NCBI GenBank assembly: GCA_033964015.1
Contig: CM066913.1
Span: forward strand, 29,972,790 to 30,036,789
Length of the DNA: 64,000 nt
From: Scolanthus callimorphus
Taxonomy: Eukaryota > Cnidaria > Anthozoa > Actiniaria > Edwardsiidae
Reading direction: 5' to 3'
The notes beneath the pieces were generated by a model. The model saw only the letters and a list, made by a program, of their open reading frames with translations, made no database searches and was not told the origin of the DNA. Of the stretch, positions 12,301-22,549 are shown piece after piece. How positions within the stretch are numbered: the stretch's first letter is position 1; each line of letters starts with the position of its first letter. The position numbers and the translations under genes are program-made.

Positions 12301-15300
12301 CTCGACGTCTAACCCTCGACACTCGACCCTCGACCAAAACCTACACTCGTTCCCACTCTGTACGTTCATTAAAATGACGTGATTGGTAATCTGCTTCAAT
12401 GTTTGTTTTCCCTGGGATATGGGTAGCTGTAATCCAGGTGTTATTTTCTATGCACCAATGCCAAATTGTTTTAGCAATATTATTGCAAAGAATTGAATGG
12501 GTACCTCCCATACTATTGATATAAGTTACTGCAGTAGTGTTATCACACTGAACAAGAACATGTTTGTTTTGAAATGTTGATGCAAAGCACTGCAATCCAT
12601 ATTGAATAGCCAATAGCTCAAGAGCATTAATATTTCCTTTGTTTTGGTTAATTTCTGATTGTAAAAATTGTCCTTGGGCTTTATCTTTATTGCAAACTGC
12701 TCCCCAACCTAGCATAGAAGCATTTGTGTTAAAAACTTTGTTAGGATTTTTACGGGATATCAGCCCATATGCAGGATCAATGTTGTTTAACCACCATAAT
12801 AGATCATATCTCATTTCATCAGTAACAAGCATAACAGTATCATAATTGCCTCTAGCTGCTGAAAGAGCTTGAATTTTTTCTATCTCTAAAGATCTATAAT
12901 ATAATGGGCCAAATTGAACCGCTGGAAAACTAGAAACCATTTTTCCAATTACTTGGGCAATTTTTCTAATAGTAAGCTCAGAATTTTCAATTGTTTCTTG
13001 AAACAATGCTTTTAGCTTGCATTTCTTGTCAGCAGTCAAAGATACAGTCATCTGAACTGAATCCAAGACAAAGCCAAGAACTTTGACTTTATGACTGGGT
13101 ATACTCAGATTTTTCTGGATGAATTAAAAAACCTAAACTGCTAAACAGCTGTTTACATGCTTCAATAGAATTTGATGCATCATTAAAGTCCTGACTTTGA
13201 ATATAAGTATCGTCAATGTAACCAGATACTGTGTACCCAGATGTCCTCAACTTTGCATAACAAGGTTTTAATAATTTTGTAAAAAGTCGAGGACAAGACG
13301 AAAGCCCGTTTGGAAAACAAGTATATTCATACAATTTGTCTTTCCAACAGAAACATATAACATTCTGTGGTTACTAGTTTCATAATGGAATGCAGAGTAT
13401 CCATTTTAAACTTGTTATACTCAACACATTTATTTAGACGTTTAAGATTGAGAATCATTCGAAATGATCCATCTGGTTTTGGCCTGAGAAATACATTCGA
13501 GAGATATTGGGAAAATTGAGAAATTGGAGTTTCCTCTAAAACTCCTTTAGATAGCAATTTTGCTATTTCCTGGTCCATAATAACCATTTCCCAGTCAGAA
13601 AAATACATAGGTTTAGGAATTGAACGTTGTTGAGGAAACTCGTTTCCTTCAAATGTTATATGGCAACCATTGACCATGTCTAAAATAACATTATCGCTTG
13701 TAAGTTTCTCCCATGCTGGAAGAAAATTCTGGATTCTACCAGCCACTCGTATTTCATTTACCTCTGAACTAGAGATTATTTCTTGGTTGTGGTTTCTGTT
13801 GAGGTTGACGTGTTCGACCTGCCCTTGTGTTGAAAGGAATGGTGATACTGGCTTGATCCTCCTAAAAAAGGCCTTGTATAGGGCGTAGGACGATCTCTGC
13901 CATAAGCTGATCCTCTGCCATATGTTTATCCTCTGAAGGCTCCTCCAGCTCTAGCACGACCACGAAAATTACCACGAAAACTTGAGCCTCGTCGCCTCGA
14001 GTCTAGTAGTTTATGTGTCACTTTATTGTCATCCGTTATATCCTTGATTTGTTTTGTAACATTTTCTCCAAACAACAAATCAGTAAAGGGAACCTTTTGC
14101 GCACACAAATGATTATAATCTCTTGAAATTTGTGGCTTCAATGCATCTCTGCGCCTTTGTACTAATTCCCAATTGGCGGCTCCTAGGCAAACTAGAGCGT
14201 CTTCTTTAACTTTCCAAATCTCATTGAACAATTCCTGAGTTTGCTCTTTTTCTGTTGAAGCTTGAAGAATTAAGTCTGCAATCAAGGCAACATTTGTAGT
14301 TCCTTTTACTAAATCAGTTTGAACGCGTTGCATTTTGACATCATTCGTTCTGGCCTCAGCCGAGATACGATCCCAAATTACCTGATTTACAGTAATTTTT
14401 GAAAGGCCTGGACAATTCTCCGGACGATGAATTTTATCCAAGTGATTTTTCTCGAAGTCGTCTTCGGGTTTTTGCCGCATTAAGGCAGATACGTTTGTTG
14501 CTAGGTTTTCATTGATTTTCTGACCAGTTTTGTCCTTATTGCTAGATCTTTTCTCAAGGCTAGCCAAGAGACTCTTGACTGAGTCATTTTGCTCTTGTTC
14601 CACGACATTTTCATTCGTTTTTGGTTGTTCAGTACAAGGTTCTTCGACCTCATGTTCATGTTCGTCGTCCATCGATGAGCCTTCTTCTGGCTGGTATGAA
14701 AACTGTTGTAAGTTCTCATTTAGTATATTCATATTCTCTCCGAGAATACTAAAGTTCTTTGTCAAAGACTCGTTCAGAACCTCAAAATTTGCTTTTAAGG
14801 ATTCTGTAATACACTTGACTGCGTCAAGTGGTTGTTCGCTGTCACTAGAATTAGGTTTCTTCTTTTTCTTTCCGCTCGTAGAAGTTGAGCTTCGCTCAGT
14901 TTCCACAGATAAAGTCTCCTCTTTATCACTCATTTCTAATTGTAGTATTGGTTAAAACAAAATGTTTGATTAGTAAAGTCATGAATCGAACGCTTTAGAA
15001 TAAAGCGACGACTTACCAGCGACCGGCTTCGACGAGAGTGAACGCAAAATGTGACCGGTGGTGGCGTAACGCAATATCTCATGTGATCTCCAGTCACGTG
15101 ACTGTGAGGTAGAATACAAGTGACACATTGGATATTCTTGAAACCATTGTATAACTAGTACATGGCCTCATGGTCATGGACATATATATTCATGCCTAGT
15201 GTACCATATTATTGAGTCAACTCAGTCTATGCATGGCATTTGAATTTATTAGGATAGCTATTTTACTTGTTTGTTATTATGTCACAATCACAATTTTCAT

Positions 15301-17017
15301 TTCTTTGTTTAGCCAACTGTGGAAAAATTCCTAGCAGAATTTATATTAAGATCCCTTGGTCTAAAGCTGACCGCCAGGCAAAAGGTATTTTATTTTTTGT
15401 TTCTTTCTTCAAACAACAAAAAAAATCATGTGATCAATCAAGACTTCTCTCAAAATTAAGGTGCAATATTGACCCTCTGGGCTAACCCACTTGACCCAAA
15501 ACTTTGTCATGTGACAGCTCTTTTTGTGTGGTTGCTTTCTTCAGGTAACAACTTAATTTAATCTAATTTGTGTGGTTGCTTTCTTCAGGCCAACTTAACT
15601 TTAGTGTCATTATTCCCTCCATTTTAATAAGTATTTGTTGTTCCCATGGCAGACACTTTGTGCCAGTCATTCAAGTGCTGTAGTTGTTTAATGTAAGGGA
15701 GCTGTTTTTATTTGTGATAGCAAACAGAGGAGTGTAAATAAGGAGCTTGTGTCAGATATCTTTAGACCACTTTTCATTTTTAACAACAAGATGGACACTG
15801 AGAACCTGAGACATCGAAAACTTTGGTCCAATTTTTGCAAGTCGGTGGTCTTTCGAAATCTCCAATTTCTCAAGTTAATGTCACGGCAATAGTATTCATT
15901 TTCTATTTCGTGGCCTTTGTCAAAATCAGGGTACGAAATTTTGTGGGTTCTGTCATAACAGAAAACATCATCTATTTATAGTGCCTTTTCTTGACTTTTT
16001 GTTCGCAGGAATATGTTCTGGTTATCTATTTCCAAGAGTTGCCACGAACAATCATAGTTGTCTTGCAAGCCGCCGCGGAGTTTCATCATATAGGAAAGCT
16101 TTTGCTAAGGTATTAAGTGGTTCGTATTTCAATTGAACATATTTGCCCTGTCTTTCCTTCTACCAAAAAACATGCAGTTTCCATATGGTTTCAAAAGATA
16201 GCATAAAATGCCTCGGCACATCAGAAAATCATGTACTTTTTCTCTTTTCAAAGATGACTGAAGAGCTCTTCAACAAAGGCTATACTACTCATAGTATCAG
16301 GCGATCTGCTGCACGATGGGCTGCACGCTGTGGTGCGGATGACAGCACTATCAAACGAGCAGGACGATGGTACGTGACTTCTTATTTGTGAATAAGTTTA
16401 TAATGTGTAGTTACAGAAAGTACCCATACCCCCACCACAGAAATTCCTGGAGGGTGGGATTAATTGGAACCAAAAGATTATAAGAGTTTAGCTTCAGATC
16501 CTACTCTACGCCATATTGTTGTTATTTCGGAATGGTGTAAGAAGTGGCTCAGTAGAGAACAGATTTCGCCAGAAATTGCAAATTGGATTGATTTTTCGTA
16601 GGCTAAGCCGGGAGTGGCCTTTCAATCAACTCTATATATCTATAATATAACTAAGTTATATGTTTCTGGATATACGTTATAGCATACTAGTAGTATGAGT
16701 GTCGGCTTTGAAAGCCAGAAAATGCCAAATGACCAGACCAAAAGACGTTTTTGGCTATACAAATTTGCCTACCAGTGTGATATGACAAATATTCCTAGCC
16801 CATTGATTGTGATTTGACATATATGACATTTTTAGAGATATGTTCATTTTCGCGTGCGCGCTTCTCTTAAACAACCATTCTCTTCTTGTATTTCTACAGG
16901 AAATCCAACAGCTTTGAATTATACACTCAAAGCGCTCGTGCAGATATGATCAAAGAGCACCATGATGGATCCGTTATCAATGACCATTTAATATGGATGT
17001 TTAAGCCATTGCGCTGA
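9360..17017 (+). CDS. Spliced tyrosine recombinase (phage-integrase fold)
   Basis: Seven exons join in frame with GT-AG boundaries: 9360-9492, 9806-9921, 10414-10531, 15313-15384, 16009-16109, 16254-16369 and 16900-17017 (stop TGA). The first may instead start at 9381, and N-terminal exons are not settled. The joined product is about 257 residues. It holds the catalytic set of tyrosine recombinases: Arg I in FLRGEEPLRLKV (residue about 103), HSIRR giving H193 and R196, W219 in RAGRW, and Y227 in FELY as the nucleophile. Such enzymes cut and rejoin DNA through a 3'-phosphotyrosine. All intron phases agree and no stop interrupts the seven exons. Intron 3 (10532-15312) contains a DIRS retrotransposon. 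It could be a Crypton-type or domesticated recombinase; no terminal repeats were found. Confidence 0.7.
10685..11106 (-). pseudogene. DIRS post-RNase H region, split off by insertion
   Basis: The frame contains LGQPEIDLFASYLNTKLVCY and AAHVDAFTISW with PPFSLLGRCLQKI and VVMPNWPTQ, a stretch conserved in DIRS polyproteins after RNase H. It is the direct continuation of the frame cut at 12358: the 9-bp duplication flanking the insert falls exactly in the codons shared by both ends. The frame stops at 10685, before any methylase or recombinase domain. Confidence 0.8.
11116..12348. mobile_element. 1233-bp MULE-like DNA transposon, 9-bp TSD
   Basis: The ends are inverted repeats of about 100 bp starting GAGTGTAGGTTTTGGTCGAG and built of a tcgagggt-rich minisatellite. 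The element is flanked by a perfect 9-bp duplication GTTCCCACT (11107-11115 and 12349-12357), and removing it restores the DIRS reading frame region. A 9-bp TSD with long inverted ends is typical of Mutator-like elements. The interior has no transposase that I recognise; the - strand frame through 11822-11277 and + frame 11277-11555 have no known domain. It is probably non-autonomous. Confidence 0.85.
12358..13066 (-). pseudogene. DIRS RNase H domain, first Asp replaced by Asn
   Basis: The frame contains the RT connection (KMVSSFPAVQFGPLYYRSLE) and then RNase H blocks: VFNTNASMLGWGAV, NINALELLAIQYGL (Glu), VLVQCDNTTAVTYINSMGG (Asp) and IPGKTNIEADYQSR (final Asp). In the first block the expected metal-binding Asp of TDAS is Asn. 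The reading frame runs into the transposon inserted at 12348; coding resumes on its other side (11106) with WELNPDVF. Confidence 0.8.
13089..13746 (-). pseudogene. DIRS reverse transcriptase, frameshifted
   Basis: Frame 13746-13327 carries the N-terminal RT region (IAKLLSKGVLEE, SNVFLRPKPDGSFRMILNLK, the latter covering RT motifs 1-2). Frame 13334-13089 carries the palm with the catalytic box GYIDDTYI (YxDD, about 13215-13235) and FLIHPEKSEYT. A frameshift or small deletion near 13330 separates them, removing most of the motif A aspartate region, so the enzyme is not functional as read. Confidence 0.8.
13926..14933 (-). CDS. DIRS ORF1 (gag-like protein)
   Basis: This is an intact frame of 335 codons. 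The N-terminal third is Ser/Lys/Glu-rich and low in complexity. The central and C-terminal part has RPENCPGLSKITVNQVIWDR (about residue 168), a region I recognise from DIRS ORF1 proteins, then a Leu-rich helical stretch. The end is Arg/Gly-rich (RRRGSSFRGNFRGRARAGGA), a likely RNA-binding tail. It probably coats the RNA intermediate. Being uninterrupted, it is the best preserved part of this DIRS copy. Confidence 0.75.
   Translation of the reverse strand: MSDKEETLSVETERSSTSTSGKKKKKPNSSDSEQPLDAVKCITESLKANFEVLNESLTKNFSILGENMNILNENLQQFSYQPEEGSSMDDEHEHEVEEPCTEQPKTNENVVEQEQNDSVKSLLASLEKRSSNKDKTGQKINENLATNVSALMRQKPEDDFEKNHLDKIHRPENCPGLSKITVNQVIWDRISAEARTNDVKMQRVQTDLVKGTTNVALIADLILQASTEKEQTQELFNEIWKVKEDALVCLGAANWELVQRRRDALKPQISRDYNHLCAQKVPFTDLLFGENVTKQIKDITDDNKVTHKLLDSRRRGSSFRGNFRGRARAGGAFRG
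15485..15600 (+). repeat. Short direct duplication in intron
   Basis: The phrase ttgtgtggttgctttcttca occurs at about 15523 and again at about 15568, separated by about 45 bp. It is a small tandem duplication within the intron after the fourth recombinase exon and includes a pyrimidine-rich, splice-acceptor-like stretch. Confidence 0.5.
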
Positions 17018-17433
17018 AAGTCTTCGACACGCTCATATACAGAGACGGGTACCAACGTCTGAAAAGTATATACAGCGTTACCATTATCCTCTTGAGTATA
17101 TTTAACCTCTATCTCTCCATTTGTTATTGTTCAAAAGTGACGGGTTATTTTACGGTTACAGTAACTCAAATGCATTACCTTGAAAAATGTATGCAAGGTG
17201 CCTCCGTCTCCGTAAGCCGAGCGAGTTGAAGCGATATGCATATTAAAAGGAAGAAACAAAATAACAGTGAACATCACATGATAAGTTACACGAAACAATA
17301 TTCAATCTCAGTCCTTGGAAGCTCGAAAACCCACCTATAACGTATAGGGTGCGGTTGTGGACAGGATACGGTTTTTGGAGACCGCTGTAACCGCAAATTT
17401 CAATAGAACGGATATGTCTCGGCGGCTCAAAGA

Positions 17434-17728
17434 CAATAGACCAGTTGCCGGTTAATTCCACCATTGGCTAAAACTGTCAGTCACTGGAAAGAGCTCCCAA
17501 AATGTAGTAGATATGGCAATCTTTAACACCATAATAGCATGGAAGCTAGCGAAGATATGGCTTTGCAAAAGTCTGAACTTTTACAGGGGTTTGTTACAAA
17601 CCATTCTAAAATCTTTGAGCTTTTCAGGATCATATCTTCGCTAGTTTCATCCTATGGTGCTATAAATTGGCATATCTACTAAATTCGCTCCTATCAAATG
17701 GCGGAATTAACCAACAACTGGTCTATTA
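17434..17728. repeat. Foldback MITE, about 295 bp
   Basis: Outer arms caatagaccagttgccgg and its inverse near 17705-17728, plus inner arms (gtagatatggcaatctttaa... and its inverse ending near 17682), pair in order with moderate divergence. The element lies just downstream of the recombinase stop codon. No coding capacity. Confidence 0.7.
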
Positions 17729-17955
17729 CTTTACGCATGACATTTAGTCTCTCAAAGCACTGAGGCCGAATGAAAATAAAAACAATAGCTTCAAATCACG
17801 CCAACAAAAATTGCTAATAAATCCCTAAAACTCGCAGGCATATCTTGATATCTTTTTGAAAAGCGACTATATGATATGAAGTTGTTTCTCCCGTACTGCT
17901 AGTAAACACCGCTGGCCAAAAGAACAGATGGCGCACGGCGAAGTGGCGTGAAAAC

Positions 17956-18464
17956 ATGGAAGCGGGGCATTTCACATATCTAACGTGCTCCAGCAAAAAT
18001 AATAGTCGAAAACCCCTTCAGGAAGAAATTTCTGAACTTCTTGATTTAGCGATATATAGTTTCACCTGTGTTTGTGGCTTAAGAGCAGACCAACATGTTA
18101 GAGGATCAGGAGTTATCGAGGGAGTTACCGCTTTCTTTCGCCGCCTTATCGAGGCTTCTTCGGGGGAGACAAAGAGCCATTTTGATGAATTGGCAGAGCG
18201 ACTCAACGACTGGAGACCGGCATTCATCCCACCGATGAGTTAAAAAGCATAATTTCATCGCGCATGAAGCATGCTGAAAAGAATGGGAGGCTGCTGGAGA
18301 CTGAAAATCCCGCGCCGCCAGACATTTTGATAACCAAGGTCGTACATGTGAACGAGCAAGAGCATGTGCAGACGAAGTTATTTCCGCGCTGCTGGCGCTG
18401 CAAAATACGATGTAGGTCGAGTCGCTTTGTGCGGCCGCTAAGGATTGATTTCCGACCAGAGTGA
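17956..18464 (+). pseudogene. Unrecognised coding segment with one frameshift
   Basis: Frame 17956-18243 (95 codons from ATG) and the frame from about 18217 to 18464 meet at 18215-18225, where a one-base change would let one protein of roughly 165 residues continue. Composition is normal for a globular protein (ELLDLAIYSFTCVCG, FDELAERLNDWRPAF, then HVNEQEHVQTK and a Cys/Arg-rich end with CWRCKIRC). I do not recognise the family. It could be a decayed gene, a transposon ORF, or two exons. Confidence 0.4.
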
Positions 18465-18578
18465 GTGTGGCAACGTATGCCCATTGCTTGTTGGCTGGCA
18501 TTTCTAATTTATGCAATTTAGTTACTTCTGCAATGAGCACAAACCCTAGTATTAATTTGTTTTATCCACATGATATGA

Positions 18579-18707
18579 CTAAGGCCCGTTTCCCACCGCT
18601 GTGGTCCAGGATCGATTCCCGGCTGGGACAGAGGAAATTTTCTGTTCGATTCGTGATTGAGACAAGATCATATTGTGAGTTGAACTTAGTTCTACTGTGT
18701 TTCCTTA

Positions 18708-18738
<31 letters not shown>

Positions 18739-19259
18739 CGTCTGCCTTCCCTTCTACCCCTGTTCAAGGTGGACGCTAAATAACCCATTGCACTCTTCGT
18801 AAGAGTAGGGGATTGTCTCCCGGTGCAATGGCCTGACTCTCGGAGGCATATGTACTGTTCAACAGTCCTCATGATTGTAAGCTGCGCGGCTGCAATTTGC
18901 GCCATCTAATGCAGCCCGCTAAGTCCTCCAACCTCTCCTTGTCTAGCGGTTGTGTACTTTTCAGCCGCTTTGAGTTCCCTCACGATGAGGAGAAGATCCT
19001 TTCTTTCTTTTCTTCGTTTCAGACGTCGTGCTTCTCATGTGCCGAATGTAATTTGGCAGATGTCTTTTCTCTTGGTAACATCCAAAAGAAAAACACACGG
19101 CACAAACTAATTCAACATTCCAATTGTTTTCGTTATAGGTTATTTATTTTCTTATGTTTTTACCGTCTCTGATAATTGAAACTATTTCTAAGCCCCAAAT
19201 AATATTCAGGACAATTAGATTCGGCACATGAGAAGTACGACGTTTGAAACGGGCCTAAG
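18579..19259. repeat. MITE with aggcccgtttc ends, split by an insert
   Basis: Left end aaggcccgtttc and right end gaaacgggcctaag are inverted. The inner arm acgtcgtgcttctcatgtgcc (19023 on) matches the inverse of 19219-19243. Between the left end and its inner arm lies about 420 bp of unrelated sequence flanked by cgtttc on both sides, so a second element inserted into the left arm. Confidence 0.6.
18593..19014 (+). mobile_element. SINE-like insertion inside the MITE
   Basis: The insert is flanked by the repeat cgtttc (18587-18592 and 19015-19020). Near its head is ggatcgattcccggc, close to a tRNA B-box, and it contains cggatgagacaataaaccga, a phrase I associate with widespread invertebrate short repeats. 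It ends in a T/C-rich tract. These traits suit a tRNA-derived SINE, but I see no clear A-box. Confidence 0.4.
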
Positions 19260-21708
19260 ACGGTTTTATGATATGACCCAAAAAAAACAGCTTTCTATGA
19301 CTTTATTGGCAAAATAGAGCATGCATGATGTTGGAAAATGAGACATGAGAAAGGGGGGGGGGGGTCAAACAGAACAGGTGAGTGATTTTAAAACATTTTG
19401 GGTGTTAAAAATGCTGGTCACATGACATGTAATTATGCGTACAATTCACAATGGGACGGTGAGCCATCACAAATATATTGCAATTTTATAGCTTGATTAA
19501 CTAAATTCCTCATTTTAACTCTATTCTATACTAGACACAAATTTACCCGAAAAGTTTATCCTGTTTCTTTGCGACTAGAATTTTCGATAACGCGTACAAG
19601 ATCAATTTTTCGTGGCGCACCGTCAGTTTAAAAATAGAAACACGTCTACTCATTTTTCTTGAAGAACCGACGGTGCGCCACTGAAAAGTCGAAAAAACTA
19701 GCGTTAAACTAGAACTTGATTAAGCTTTGAATAGCGTAGAGCCTTCGATAATTTTTACTCTATAAGGCTGCGAGATTCATAACTGAATATATTTGCAGGA
19801 AAATTAATTACTGTATTCTGAAGGATGGCGCACCGTCAAATTCGATTACAAGGCATGTAAAAGTACAGAGCGCATTAGCATAAACAACTTTACTGACAAG
19901 TTTATGTTTGTCTGTTTGTTATTTATCTCTAAAATGAAAACTTTGTAGCTAAATCTTCATTAATGTTTCAAGCATTTTGGTCGTGTTTAAGAGGATCTTG
20001 TAGGAAAGGAGAATGATTTCTGCGAAGTCTCAAACTAGAACTAGTCACAAAACTCTAGTTTCTGTCTCCCCTCGGAAACCATTTAGCAGCAAACGCCTAT
20101 CACCCAAAACACAGGTAACGCTCAATACCCTCACGACACAATAAAGTAAGTTTCAGTTTGTTCGCCGGTTTTTAGCATGTCCTGAGTATATGTTCTCTAG
20201 AAATTCATACAAAGAAAAAGGCGCCAGAAAAAAATACACATATTTCGACTCTTTTCATTGTTTTTTCTTATATTAGTTAGAGCTACTAAACTAAGTAATT
20301 ACACCAACAAGTTTACACACCATAACTATGCGCTGCTACAAAAATATAAATCCGTTAACTTTGCGCTTCGCCGTTGGCCATTACAACTCGAAATTGCCCC
20401 CTTTTGCGTTACATCCCGTAGTATCGAATACAAATACAATCTGATCGCATAATAAAGTGTCCACTTTCACCGCCCCCTACTTTCAATGTTGAGAGCACTG
20501 CGAGTAGAAATTTAGCCCGTTTTGCGTCCGAAAATGTGACTTCATTTTTCACAATATTAAGGAGAGGAGGAAAAATTCTGTCAGAAAATGAAACTGGACA
20601 CTTTATTTTCTTCGTCAGATTGTAGCTTGGATGCCGCGAAATTTGCATATCTCTAAAAGAAAACCTTTTGCAGGTTTATAAGCACTTGCTCAACGAGTCA
20701 GCAAGAGGCTAAGCGTGTGATCAACGAAAAATGTTGCCTTTTCCGCGCTAAACATGGCAATAATGTAGCCAGAAGTGGCTATTGGAGAAGCCATTGCTGC
20801 GCACAACAAAGATGTTTCAGATTAGGTTCAGAAGCATTTGTTTGTTGCTGCAACATTGTTGCCTGCACGGTTAGTTCTTCAGTCTCTAGCCAAAATGGTC
20901 AAAACTGAATCACCACCACCTCTTATTTTGAACAATTTTGTCATAGATAAAAGGATTTCCGTAAAAAGAGAGGATAGATGAAGTTGTTTTAATTTAATTT
21001 TGAAGCGAGCAATGCTGGCCACGCTGAGTGCTGGCCACTTCTTTGACAAGAAAATAGCCAAATCGCAATCCAATTCAATCCTCTTGAAACGGGTCAAAAC
21101 AACCTAGAATTGCATTTGTCTAACAAATGAAAGGATTTTCTATTAATCTGGAGCATTATTTGATTACTACGGGCAAATGTGCATGTGTTTTGAAAGTTAC
21201 AATTTTACTTACGGTAGACGAATATTAGGTGCGAGAGAGCCCTTTAAATCCATCTAGCCTGTTTTTATGAATAACTTTTCTCCCGGTTTTGGAAAAAATG
21301 CTCCGAATTTGCATCCCTTGTTGTCTGTCCTTGTTGCATCCCTTGTTGTCTTATTTTTGCAATAAATAGAACGATATTGAGAACCATATATAGTAAGATA
21401 GTAAAATGCAAATGTTAACTATACGGTATTTCTCTAAATCGATTGAATTTCTCTCCAAGTTTCACGCAATGCGCAATAGCACGTGTTGATCTTTTTCACT
21501 TGGCACACGAGCCAGGAGAACAAGCGGAGAAAATTACACTAAAAGAAAAAACAGGGAATTAAACTAAAAATTGTTTGAGCACAGACCATTTCACCCCATG
21601 AATACGGCTAATAAACAATTTTCAATTCTATAAAGTGCGATTCCTATATCAAACTTCGCAAAGGCATCGTAACTCGGTAAGCTTAGCGAGAGGTGAGTAC
21701 GCCGATTG
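19260..21708. other. No gene recognised; small inverted repeats
   Basis: No open frame has a motif. A short stem is formed by ggcgcaccgtc (19614-19624) and its inverse (19669-19679), with a third copy of the phrase at about 19826. Another pair, aataaagtgtcca (20451) and its inverse (20593), brackets 20451-20606. A G10 run lies near 19354. These look like MITE remnants. Confidence 0.45.
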
Positions 21709-21992
21709 TGTATACAGCTATTTCAATAAACGTTGTCGGTCTTGTGAGCGCTCTACGCGCCCAGACCGAAAGGCAGTTTGGGTAGAAACAAACTATCCTA
21801 TTTTGATGATACCTCGCTGGTCTGAGTGCTAAATTCTACGAAAGAGAGCTTTGTTTCAAGCTAGTAATGTCTCGAGTAGTTTATTAGAGTGGTACTCAAC
21901 CAGTGAGCCGATTGAAGACCTCCTACCCAGACAACGTTGCGGTCTCTAGGGCGCGTACGTCTTCCGACGTTTTTTGAAATAGCTGTAGACAA
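21709..21992. repeat. Foldback MITE, about 284 bp
   Basis: The left arm tatacagctatttcaataaa (from 21711) and following tcggtct...tacgcgccc pair with the inverse of 21920-21992. The arms are about 75 bp with scattered mismatches around a central loop. Confidence 0.65.
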
Positions 21993-22125
21993 CAGAACCT
22001 GGGCAAGGCTGATAGAAAGATGGTAAATTATCCTAGGGCAAAAAAAAACATGATAAATTTTAAGGCTCGAAAAAAAAGTATGGGATACGGGACAATGCCA
22101 GACACAAGGAGGCACCTTTGCCGAC

Positions 22126-22545
22126 ATGATTTCAGCGGCCAAGTACAGCGAGCGCGAAGCGACAAAGATTGCGGATGGTAATTCGACCAAGACCCCTAAG
22201 AGTGGCGCGAAACTACATGAAACCCGCAAGCCTGAATGGGTGCAAATGATCGCACGCGAAGTGAAAGAGGAAGTCGCTGAACAAGCACAGAAAGGTAACA
22301 ACAGGGAAGTCGGGGAACAGGGAAAGCCACTGCATAACCAAGGTCAGTCAAATAATGATAAATATGGATACCCTGGTGATTATAACGATGAAGATAATAA
22401 TGCGAGAAGTAGTTTCCAGTGTTACCGGTGTGGGAAGTGGGGTCACATTGCAGTGGGTTGTAGAAATAAACCAAGGCAAGGATATGGGTCCAGGAACCAA
22501 GGACACGGACAGAGACCTCCCCTAATGGGCTTCAGGAGGTCTTGA
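22126..22545 (+). pseudogene. Gag-like fragment with CCHC zinc knuckle
   Basis: The frame of 139 codons is hydrophilic, then contains CYRCGKWGHIAVGC (about residues 103-116), an intact CX2CX4HX4C knuckle, then a Gly/Arg/Gln-rich tail and stop. In frame upstream sequence (TFADMISAAKYSERE) suggests the true protein began before 22126. This is the nucleocapsid end of an LTR-retrotransposon gag; no protease or RT follows, so it is an isolated fragment. Confidence 0.65.
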
Positions 22546-22549
22546 ACGT

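Larger units (their letters stand above)
10690..14960 (-). mobile_element. DIRS-type retrotransposon, recombinase part absent
   Basis: Read on the - strand, gag-like ORF1 (14933-13926) is followed by RT (13746-13089), RNase H (13066-12358) and the post-RNase H region (11106-10685). This is DIRS order. No methylase-like or tyrosine recombinase domain follows before the host intron resumes near 10690, and the split terminal repeats of DIRS elements are not evident. The copy is interrupted at 11107-12357 by a DNA transposon. It lies in opposite orientation inside intron 3 of the tyrosine recombinase gene. Confidence 0.85.

Noticed and set aside
18600..18640. tRNA gene
   Set aside because: Only a B-box-like phrase is present; there is no A-box at the right distance and no cloverleaf, so SINE is the better reading.
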